This document shows, piece after piece, positions 1-8,600 of a stretch of DNA of 64,000 nucleotides. Numbering within the stretch: position 1 is the first letter of the stretch; each line of letters starts with the position of its first letter. The stretch spans positions 62,001 to 126,000 of the forward strand of contig JAZNNR010000022.1 of assembly GCA_045580325.1 (NCBI GenBank), written 5' to 3'. The stretch is from SIG672 sp045580325. GTDB taxonomy: Bacteria; Bacillota; Clostridia; Oscillospirales; CAG-272. The notes under the pieces are model-generated. The model was not told the origin of the DNA. It made no database searches and was given only the letters and a program-made list of their open reading frames with translations. Position numbers and translations under genes: made by a program.

Positions 1-1
1 C

Positions 2-1549
2 TTTATCGACGGCAGAGATTTCGTTATGAACGAGTATCGAGTCGATATCGGGCTTGCCGATCACCACTCGGCGCGGCTTGTATCTATGGGCGCTTACGTT
101 ATTATTCTCACCTATGACGAAGAGGGCAATTCTATCGACAAGAAATACGTAAACACGCTTAATCTTGACGACTACGGCGATATAGAAGAGATATTTGAAT
201 CTACTACCGACGTTACGTTTCAGCTTTGTGCTATTGACGGCAAAGAGTACACTAAAATATTTCCTTCAAATGTTGAGCCGCCTTTGGACGACAGTTTTGA
301 CTATTGGCTCGACACGTCATCTACTCCTAACGTACTTAAGCAGTACTCCTCTTCGAGTGCCACTTGGGTAAATATTGCGACCACTTATATCAAAATCTCT
401 GCTACCGGAATAGGCAAAGGCTTTGAGGTTTACGACGGCGTAACGATTTCGGGGATAACCAAAGACGGACTGCAGGATCTCAACAACACTATGCCGATAT
501 GGGAAAAAGGCGATGACTATATTGTAGTCGTCGGTATTCTTGACAAGATAATAACGCAAACCACGGAGGAAGGCTCTATCAAGGTCGAGCGAAAAATGCC
601 AAATCTTGACTTTATAACCGAGTCGGGTAACCGTCTTTGGGGATGCAAGTACGGTGTAGCCTTAAACGGTCAGGTCGTGAACGAAATATACGCCTGCAAG
701 CTTGGAGATTTTAAGAATTGGAACAGCTTTATGGGAATTTCAACCGACTCCTACGTAGCTTCCTGCGGCAGCGACGGACCTTTCACGGGTGCTATTACTC
801 ATCTCGGCTATCCGCTTTTCTTCAAGGAAAACTGTATGCACAAGGTTTACGGCAACTTTCCCTCTAACTTTCAGATTCAGACTACCGCCTGTCGAGGCGT
901 TCAGAAGGGGTGCGACAGAAGCCTTGCTATTGTGAACGAAACGCTCTTCTACAAGGCGAGAAGTGCTGTCTGCGCTTATGACGGATCTCTTCCCGTTGAG
1001 ATCTCCGCACAGCTCGGCGACATATCTTACAGCGACGCGGTCGCAGGCGCACACGGCAACAAATATTACATCTCTATGAAGGATACGGCGGGGCAGTACA
1101 GTCTTTTTGTTTTTGACACAGCCAAGGGAATGTGGCACAAGGAGGACAGCACTCGCGTTGATGCTTTCTGCTCTTGCCGAGGTGAGCTGTACTACATTGA
1201 GAACGGTGTTATACGAACAATGTTTGGAAGCGGTACTCCCGACAAGGATGCTGTCGAGTGGATGGCAGAAACAGGGGTTATCGGTACTGACTCGCCTGAC
1301 AAGAAGTACATCTCAAAGCTAAATATTCGTATGTCGCTTGCGATCGGCACGAGGGTACACTTCTACATTCAGTACGACTCTTCGGGGCAGTGGGAGCATC
1401 TATTTGCGACTACGGGCATAAATCTACGCACATTTACAATACCCGCAAGACCGCGCAGGTGCGATCACCTACGAATCCGCATAGTCGGCAAGGGCGAAGC
1501 CAAGATCTACTCTATTGCAAAGACCATTGAAGAAGGGAGTGGCGACTGA
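2..1549 (+). CDS. phage virion/tail structural protein (5' end outside window)
   Basis: The reading frame is open to the window edge: codons before the first Met at 26 read FIDGRDFV, and no convincing ribosome site precedes that Met, so the true start lies upstream and this is a partial gene. The ~515 visible residues are rich in beta-strand and aromatic residues with repeated short blocks (for example VYGNFPSNFQ and YISMKDTAGQYSLFVFD), which fits a propeller-like tail or head-tail protein of a podovirus-type phage. I do not recognise a specific family. Its stop overlaps the next start by one base (TGATG), so the virion genes are translationally coupled. Confidence 0.6.
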   Translation, partial: FIDGRDFVMNEYRVDIGLADHHSARLVSMGAYVIILTYDEEGNSIDKKYVNTLNLDDYGDIEEIFESTTDVTFQLCAIDGKEYTKIFPSNVEPPLDDSFDYWLDTSSTPNVLKQYSSSSATWVNIATTYIKISATGIGKGFEVYDGVTISGITKDGLQDLNNTMPIWEKGDDYIVVVGILDKIITQTTEEGSIKVERKMPNLDFITESGNRLWGCKYGVALNGQVVNEIYACKLGDFKNWNSFMGISTDSYVASCGSDGPFTGAITHLGYPLFFKENCMHKVYGNFPSNFQIQTTACRGVQKGCDRSLAIVNETLFYKARSAVCAYDGSLPVEISAQLGDISYSDAVAGAHGNKYYISMKDTAGQYSLFVFDTAKGMWHKEDSTRVDAFCSCRGELYYIENGVIRTMFGSGTPDKDAVEWMAETGVIGTDSPDKKYISKLNIRMSLAIGTRVHFYIQYDSSGQWEHLFATTGINLRTFTIPARPRRCDHLRIRIVGKGEAKIYSIAKTIEEGSGD

Positions 1550-2304
1550 TGGGGACAAACATAAGATACCCGGACATAAACGGTAAAAGCACTCCCGAAC
1601 AGATGGAACAGTTAAAAAGCTATCTGTATCAGCTTGTAGGTGAGCTTAACTATGCGCTTGAGAATGTCGGCACAGGCAAGGTTGAAGTAGTAGATGCCAA
1701 AGGCAGACCTATAGCGTCAACGGATGAAGCAAAGAAAGATCCTATTTCGACGTTCAACGAAATTAAGGCGCTTATCATCAAGTCTGCCGACATCGTGAAC
1801 GCTTACCACGAGGAAATAGAAAAAAGACTTGTTTCATCCTACGAGGCTCTGAGCGACTTCGGAGAATTTCGAGAGACAACAGAAAACAGGATCACTGCAA
1901 ATGCCGAGGGAATTACTCAAAGCAATTCACGTCTGCAGAGCATAGAGTCGGTGTACCGCGATGGCGGAAAGTACGCGGCGATCATAAAAAACGAGGGATA
2001 CGTTAAAGCAGGCTTTCTTGAAGATCAGATATACGGTCTTGAGGTAGGACAGGTGGTGGTCGAGAACGGCGAGGAGGTATTCAGAGGGTTCGGAAGATTT
2101 ACTCCCGAAAGAATATCCTTCTTTGACCGAAACGGAACAGAGACCGCTTGGCTCAGTAACAGACGGCTCAAGGCTATCGAAATCGAAGCGACTGAGAGAC
2201 AGCAGATCGGTGGCTTTATCGACATAGTGGACGCTGCAACAGGCGACGTTAAGACGAAATTTGTCGCACGTGATGCAACGACCTTTGGATATAGGAGGAG
2301 CTAA
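1549..2304 (+). CDS. phage structural protein with coiled-coil segment
   Basis: A 251-residue protein that starts one base inside the previous stop. Residues ~80-130 are polar and helical (EEIEKRLVSSYEALSDFGEF and following), consistent with a trimeric coiled coil. The C-terminal half is short beta-rich sequence ending in FGYRRS. The layout resembles a tail fibre or baseplate adaptor, but I recognise no family. It lies between the preceding tail protein and a second beta-rich tail protein and runs straight into the next start (GGAGG ribosome site inside its last codons). Confidence 0.5.
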   Translation: MGTNIRYPDINGKSTPEQMEQLKSYLYQLVGELNYALENVGTGKVEVVDAKGRPIASTDEAKKDPISTFNEIKALIIKSADIVNAYHEEIEKRLVSSYEALSDFGEFRETTENRITANAEGITQSNSRLQSIESVYRDGGKYAAIIKNEGYVKAGFLEDQIYGLEVGQVVVENGEEVFRGFGRFTPERISFFDRNGTETAWLSNRRLKAIEIEATERQQIGGFIDIVDAATGDVKTKFVARDATTFGYRRS

Positions 2305-3501
2305 ATGGAAGTAAGTGTAACAAACGCAAGCGACGGAAGGACGAAGGTAAGAGTTTACAATCCCGAGCCGGGTATTTTTACATGGCAGAGATTTAGACTG
2401 TATCCTCCCGATTACGACGGAACAAATCCAATAGATTCCGCTGAAAGTTCTGGTTTTGATTCGTTAGAGTGGGTGTTTTATATTGAAGACTACGCTGACA
2501 GATTTATAACGCCATACCCAAATCAGAACCACGGAACATTTGATGTTGCAGTCGAGAAGCAAGGTTTTTTCGGAGATTGGTCAGAGCAGCTTAAAGTTAA
2601 AGGCGTACAGTATTCAATAAACAGTAACGAGTGGACGCATCCAAGCATTGACAGCATTACTTACGCGCCGTCTGAGTTACTTCTCGGTTCGGCTGTGTAT
2701 GTCAAGGGCAAGAACGGCGTTACCGTATCAGATCTGTCCGCTTCGGGCAAATACGGTGCTTCTGTGGTTGATATAAAATGGCAGGTCGAGGGTGTCGCTT
2801 ACTCGGTGGGAGAGACGGCGGCAACGCTGAAAAGCTACGGGCAGATACCCATAACCTTTACGGCAACCGACAGCCGTGGGTTTACTACTTCTCAAACCGA
2901 CTATATTACGGTTTACGACTATTATAAGCCTTATATTTCACCCGTGGCAGGAAACGACCGCGTTATAGCTGCCCGAACTGATTCGTCGGGAGTGTTTGTG
3001 GACGGTGGCACGCTTCTTCGAGTGGAGGCGGGAAAGAGGTACGCTACTGTGGGCGGCTTGAACAAGTGCCGATTGATGTTCCGTATCAAGGCTATCACGG
3101 AGGAGTGGTCGAGCTACGTTGATCTGCTCGGCGATAACTCGTCGAATAACGACTATGTGAATGACAATATTAAGACACTCGACGAACACGTGGCATATAA
3201 ATTTGAGCTTGTGGTGGAAGACAGCTTTGGAGAGTGGGAGGCGTTAATGTTCGATCTTCTCACCGAGGAGGTCTATATGTACCGCTCGGGTACAAGGAAG
3301 TCTATCGCTTTCGGAGGACACGTAACGAAGGATAATGCTTTCGAGGTCTACTTCGGAGCGCACTTTTACGGCGGATTGCACATCGATCCCGTCGAAGGTG
3401 TTCCCGCCGGTATTGTGCTTAGCAGTTCTACAAGCAATAAAAAATTCATTTTGACCGTGAACGACAGCGGAACGCTTTCCGTGTCGGAATATACAAATTA
3501 A
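2305..3501 (+). CDS. phage minor tail / fibre protein
   Basis: A 398-residue beta-rich protein with Ig-like segments in the middle (VSDLSASGKYGASVVDIKW and the block around residues 150-200, YSVGETAATLKSYGQIPI). The C-terminal block has the pattern seen in tail structural proteins of Firmicutes phages (YRSGTRKSIAFGG..., then a GIVLSSSTSNKKF/SGTLSVSEY ending). These endings are common in distal tail proteins that carry host-binding heads. Assignment is by composition and neighbourhood, not by a catalytic motif. It begins at the base after the previous gene's stop. Confidence 0.5.
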   Translation: MEVSVTNASDGRTKVRVYNPEPGIFTWQRFRLYPPDYDGTNPIDSAESSGFDSLEWVFYIEDYADRFITPYPNQNHGTFDVAVEKQGFFGDWSEQLKVKGVQYSINSNEWTHPSIDSITYAPSELLLGSAVYVKGKNGVTVSDLSASGKYGASVVDIKWQVEGVAYSVGETAATLKSYGQIPITFTATDSRGFTTSQTDYITVYDYYKPYISPVAGNDRVIAARTDSSGVFVDGGTLLRVEAGKRYATVGGLNKCRLMFRIKAITEEWSSYVDLLGDNSSNNDYVNDNIKTLDEHVAYKFELVVEDSFGEWEALMFDLLTEEVYMYRSGTRKSIAFGGHVTKDNAFEVYFGAHFYGGLHIDPVEGVPAGIVLSSSTSNKKFILTVNDSGTLSVSEYTN

Positions 3502-3514
3502 GGAGAAATAAAGA

Positions 3515-5647
3515 ATGAGCTATTTAGACGATCTTAAAAAGAAAGCTCAGTCTGCCTACGACACAGCTAAGAAGGTGGGACAGACTGCGAAGAATACATA
3601 CGAGGCGGCGGCTAACACAGCAAAGAACGTTTATAACGCTGTGAACGGTACAGCTAAGAATGTTTATAATGCGGTGAATGATACAACGAGGAACGTTTAT
3701 AATGCAGTGAATGATACAACAAAGAACATTTATAACGCTATAAACGGCACACCAAACAACGTTTCCAATAACCCAAACAATATGGTTATACAACAGCCGC
3801 CAATCGCTACACCGAAGCAGTATTCCACTGTCGACCTTTCGAGGTACGGTAGCGGATATAAGAAGTCCGACTCTGTACTTAAAGCGGAGCAAAACAAGGC
3901 AAATGCAGAAAACGCGCTTTTAGGCTACGGAGATTTTGAGTATTCAAAGCAGGGCGATCTGAGCGGAATAATGGACAAGATACTCAACCGCGAAGAGTTT
4001 AAGTACGACCTTAACGGAGATGCGCTTTACAAGCAGTACGCGGACAAATATATCACGCAGGGCAAGATGGCAAGTCAGGACGTTGCGGGACAGGCTGCAG
4101 CTATGACAGGCGGTTACGGAAACTCTTATGCCGCGGCTGTCGGTAATTCAGCTTATCAGCAGTCGCTTCAGCAGCTTAATGACGTTATACCGGAACTGCA
4201 GCAGTTGGCATATGACAGATACGCGCAGGAGGGTCAGGATCTTTTGAATCAGTATTCGCTTCTCTCCGCCGACAAAAATACCGAGTACGGTATGTGGGGG
4301 GACAAGCGAAATCAGCTCATAGCCGAGCGAGATTACGCGGCAAATGCGGCAAACGATGCTTATGCGAGAGATTACGGCGAGTTTAATGATGCGTACAACC
4401 GCGACTTCTCGCGCTATTGGCAGGAAACACAGTTCGGTTACGGACAGGAAAGAGATGCCGCCGCAGATGCTCAGTGGCAGCAGAATTTTGACTATGCGAA
4501 GGAGAGAGACGTTGCTGCAGACGCACAATGGAGAGAATCCTTCGATTACGGAAAACTGCGAGATGAAGCTGCAGACGCACAGTGGAGAGAAAGCTTTGAG
4601 TACGGAAAAGAGCAGGACAAGATTGCTAATGAGCAGTGGCGTGAGTCCTTCGATTACGCGGCAAATAGAGATGCAATAGCCGATGCTCAATGGAGAGAGT
4701 CCTTTGACTACGGCAAGCAGAGAGACGAAGCTGCTGACAAGCAGTGGAGAGAGTCCTTTGACTACGGCAAGAGCCGTGATGAAATAGCAGACGCTCAATG
4801 GCGCGAAAGCTTCGACTATGCGGCAAACAGAGACGCCATAGCCGACGCTCAATGGAGAGAGTCCTTTGACTACGGCAAGCAGAGAGACGAAGCTGCTGAC
4901 AAGCAGTGGAGAGAGTCTTTTGATTACGGAAAAGAGCAGGATAAAATACGCAACGATCAATGGGATAAGACCTTCAATTATCAGTCAGAACAGGACAAAA
5001 TCCGCAATGATCAATGGGATAAGACCTTCGACTACGGCGTAGAGCAGGACAAAATCCGTAACGAACAGTGGCAGCAGACCTTTGATTACGGCGCAGAGCA
5101 AGATAAAATCCGCAATGAACAGTGGGACAAGAGCTTCAACGAGGGCGTGCGTCAGTTTGATGAAAATATGACGTTCAACAAAGAACAAGCTGATGCTTCC
5201 GATGCGGAAAACGCGAGAAACTTCGCATACGGACAGGCTATGAATGCTATTCAGTCGGGAGTTATGCCGAGCGAAGACGTGCTTAAGAGTGCGGGTATCG
5301 ATGAAAAGACTGCGGAGTCTATGATCGAGGCGTATAAGAATAGCGGTAGTTCGGAAAGTGGATCGGGTGGTAGTGGTTCTTCTCTTAATCCTACTCAGTG
5401 GGCAGAGATAAACGAAAACTGCGAAGTGTATGCCGAAATGGGATCGTCTCAGCTAAAAAACTATGTCAACGGACTTGTAAACAGAGGTTGGATAAGTGCA
5501 GACGAAGCAGCTGACCTTTATGAGCAGTATTTTAAAGAGTCTGAAAATGTTGTCGACACTACGGTCGCCCCAACTACAATCGAGCCTGAAAGTATTATTG
5601 ACTTTCGGAAAAAGGTAAATTCACCTTATACGTACAGCATAAAGTAA
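3515..5647 (+). CDS. repeat-rich phage protein, probable internal/ejection protein
   Basis: A 710-residue, highly polar, helical protein. Residues ~24-78 hold five 11-residue units of the type TAKNVYNAVNG, an amphipathic-helix periodicity. Residues ~302-536 hold 13 units of an 18-residue repeat of the type WRESFDYGKQRDEAADKQ, each opening with Trp. A Gly/Ser linker (SGSSESGSGGSGSS) precedes a small helical C-terminal domain. Long helical proteins directly before a giant polyvalent protein are typical of DNA-ejection proteins of podovirus-like phages; that role is inferred. RBS AAGGAG lies before the start. Several long minus-strand ORFs opposite the repeats are shadows. Confidence 0.55.
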   Translation: MSYLDDLKKKAQSAYDTAKKVGQTAKNTYEAAANTAKNVYNAVNGTAKNVYNAVNDTTRNVYNAVNDTTKNIYNAINGTPNNVSNNPNNMVIQQPPIATPKQYSTVDLSRYGSGYKKSDSVLKAEQNKANAENALLGYGDFEYSKQGDLSGIMDKILNREEFKYDLNGDALYKQYADKYITQGKMASQDVAGQAAAMTGGYGNSYAAAVGNSAYQQSLQQLNDVIPELQQLAYDRYAQEGQDLLNQYSLLSADKNTEYGMWGDKRNQLIAERDYAANAANDAYARDYGEFNDAYNRDFSRYWQETQFGYGQERDAAADAQWQQNFDYAKERDVAADAQWRESFDYGKLRDEAADAQWRESFEYGKEQDKIANEQWRESFDYAANRDAIADAQWRESFDYGKQRDEAADKQWRESFDYGKSRDEIADAQWRESFDYAANRDAIADAQWRESFDYGKQRDEAADKQWRESFDYGKEQDKIRNDQWDKTFNYQSEQDKIRNDQWDKTFDYGVEQDKIRNEQWQQTFDYGAEQDKIRNEQWDKSFNEGVRQFDENMTFNKEQADASDAENARNFAYGQAMNAIQSGVMPSEDVLKSAGIDEKTAESMIEAYKNSGSSESGSGGSGSSLNPTQWAEINENCEVYAEMGSSQLKNYVNGLVNRGWISADEAADLYEQYFKESENVVDTTVAPTTIEPESIIDFRKKVNSPYTYSIK
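3584..3748 (+). repeat. five tandem 33-bp units (11-residue amphipathic repeat)
   Basis: The first unit (TAKNTYEAAAN) is diverged and four follow as TAK/TTK-N-V/I-YNA-V/I-N-G/D. An 11-residue period with Lys at one face resembles membrane-binding amphipathic helices of the apolipoprotein or LEA type. Confidence 0.75.
4418..5122 (+). repeat. 13 tandem 54-bp units coding an 18-residue Trp-led repeat
   Basis: Trp codons fall every 54 bases from 4475 to 5069; the first unit (4418) is one codon longer. Units starting at 4691 and 4853 belong to a near-identical two-unit block repeated after 162 bp, so the array has expanded by recent duplication. Early units end DAQ or DKQ, late ones RNDQ or RNEQ, showing a gradient of subtype. 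Confidence 0.9.
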
Positions 5648-5667
5648 ACAATTATGGAGGTTATACT

Positions 5668-8600
5668 ATGGGATTTGATGTAGTAGACTACATAAAGAAA
5701 AAGAAACAGCAAGAAGACAACAAAAAAGAAAACGAGACAGAGAAAACAGGACAGAACCGTTTTGATGTTGCAGAGTACAGCAAGTACAAAAATGCCGAGA
5801 ACGTAGCAAACAGCATAAATGAGCGTCTTCAGACTTGGTTTAAAAACAACGGCGTATTTATGCAGAATCATACAGACAGATACCAAGGGCGCACAGGAAT
5901 CTATAATGACGGCTATGTCTCTGACGCATCTAAGTGGCTTGAAACTATCACAAATCAGAAGAATAATTTCGACCTTGAGGCGAAGAGTATCATATCGCTT
6001 ATGGACGAATATTCCGATTTTCTTGACGCAGACTACGTAAAGAAGGCTAAGGAATATCTTACCACTGCACAAGGTTATCAGAACGATATTCTGAAAGCCT
6101 CTTCCGCAGACGTTGACTATTGGTCGCAGTGGAAGGACGAGAGCGCTTACAAAGAGTGGGTTGACGTTCAGAAGCAGAACGAAGAGTGGGCGGCTGTAAA
6201 CATAGAAGGCGAGCGCAGTTGGTATAACCGCGATATGCAAAATCTTGCACAAGCTAAAGAGTGGCAGGATAAGCTCGACTATGATCGTGAGCTGCGTATG
6301 TATTATCCGAATGATTATCACAATCTCCCCAACACTCTTTCGGATGCCGACATACGAAACGCAAACGCTCAGATTATGCGACTTACGCTTGGCAAGGGTA
6401 TTGACGAATTTGAAAAGTATCTCAGCGAGAAGAACGTTTATCTTACGCAGGCTGAAAGGTATCAGAACAGCGTAAAACTCTCCTCTGTTGTTGATGCTCC
6501 CGATTTCGAGTATTATGCACAGAAAGGAATACAACAAGAAGCAGAATATCACAAACTCGGCTCAACGTTTAGCAAAGAAGGCAACAAGATCGTTGCCTAT
6601 AAAAATCACGGATTTACGTATGCAGCAAGCCATTTTGCAGGTGGAGGTGGAGGAAATCCCGACGTTTATCTCGCTACAGAGATGACCGACGACGAAGTGA
6701 AAATATACAGCTATTACTATGCCAAAGAGGGCGAGAAAAAAGCTGACGAATATTTTAACTCTATCAGAGAAACACTTGAAGCAAGACAGGCGGGCAAAAT
6801 TGTCGCTTCGGCAGGTGACGACACAGCCTCTAAGATTATTTTCGGTGCTGTCGCGGGTCTTGACAACTTCCGCGCGGGTATTGAAAATCTCTTCTCAAAC
6901 GAGGACTACTACGTTCCTTCGGCTATACAGATTGCAGGTCAGCAGTTCCGTGAGGATCTTTCAGAATCGGGTGCAAAGCTTCCCGATTGGCTCGGAGGCG
7001 CTTCTCTCGGTCAGACTACATATGATTTACTTAACACAGGAGCAAATATGGCGCCGTCCATACTTGCATCTATCGGAGCAAATCTTCTTCTGCCCGGATC
7101 GGGTGCTGTAGTCGGCGGTACGCTTATGGGAGCTTCTGCGGGCGGAAACGCTTACGCTGAAATGATAAACGCGGGATACAGCAAGGAGCAGGCAAAGACG
7201 TATGGTATGCTTGTTGCTGCTTCGGAATCCCTACTTCAGTATGCTCTCGGTGGTGTTTCCGCTCTCGGCGGTAAGCTGACGGGCGGTGCGATGACGAAGA
7301 TGCTGTCAAAGGTCGACAACGCTTTCGCAAGGGTGATCTTGACTTCTGTAGGAAAAATGGCTTCAGAAGGACTTGAAGAAGGTCTTCAGACCGTTCTTGA
7401 GCCTTGGTTTAAGTCTGTTGCTACCAAGACCGATTTTGAAGCGGCTGACATTGACGAGGTGCTCTATTCGGGGCTTCTCGGCGCTTTGTCAGCAGGAATA
7501 CTTGAGAACGTCAACGTGAACAGCTCAGATACAGCAGCAGGAGCTACTGCAAACGCGATAAACAAGTACAGCTCAAACGTAGCCGTCGGAAAGCAGATAA
7601 GCGGTGTGGACGGCGCGGTCAACCGACTCCTTGAGCTTGGATCTGTTGTATCTGCAGACAGTGTTGCTCCTAAGATCGCGCAGAAGATAAACAAGCGACT
7701 CGCAGACGGCAAAAAGGTCGGCGCATACACTATAGCAAAGCTCTTTAATGCGGAGAAAGCGGCGCTCACCGAAACAAACGTCGCCGACATTACAAAGTCG
7801 CTCACGCGCAAGGGTGTTACCGAGTCTGATGCGAAGACTATATCGGCGTGGATGGCTAAAGTAGTAGAGGGTGTGCCGCTCACAGAGGCACAGGCAAACG
7901 CGCTTGAGAACAATCCTCTGCTTGACAGAACGTTCCAAGACGTTATTATCAATCCGAATTCGACCGTATATCAGCGCACAAAGCAGATGTCTGACTTCGT
8001 TTCTGACGTGCGCAGAGGAGAAATGACACAGAACAAAGCCACGACAGCGACACCTGCTACGGACACGTCGAAAACTGTCATACCGACCGAGAGTGCCACA
8101 ACGCAGGAAAATGCGACAGAGAGCAAATTTAAGGCTTCTGTGGACGGCAAGACGGTTCTTACCGAAACCGCCGAAGAGGTCAAGCCTGTCGGAATAGAGT
8201 CTATTAAAAACGGCTCGGTCAAGGTAAAGCTTGAGGACGGCAAGGTGGTAGATGCAAGTGAAATCTCTTTTGCGACCAAAGACGAGGCTGTACTTTATGA
8301 GACAATATCTAATATTACCGACATTACTCCAAAGAGCGCAACTTATCTTATAAAGAATTTTGAGCCTGTCGAAGGCGTTCCGACCGAGGTGCTTGCAAGC
8401 GATCTTGCGCTTGCATATCAGTACGGAAAGATAAACTATGCCGACGGACTTGAAAACCTCGACAGCAGCAAATCTCAAATGAAAGCCGCTTTTTACATCG
8501 GAAGAAACGAAGCTGAAGCAGCACTTGGCGAAAAAAGTTCAGAAAATGCTGAAACAGTATTGAAAACTGACAAAAAAAGTGGCATAATAAATAAAAACGA

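Noticed and set aside
4418..5122. Possible CRISPR-like array
   Set aside because: Units are contiguous, in frame, and vary gradually with no spacers, so they are protein repeats.
4148..5188. Long minus-strand ORFs opposite the repeat array (up to 270 residues)
   Set aside because: Their repeats mirror the 54-bp plus-strand units and have no ribosome sites; they are shadows of the repeat protein.
5626..8478. Large minus-strand ORFs under the giant phage gene
   Set aside because: Cys/Val/Leu-rich read-through of the antisense frame, no start signals.
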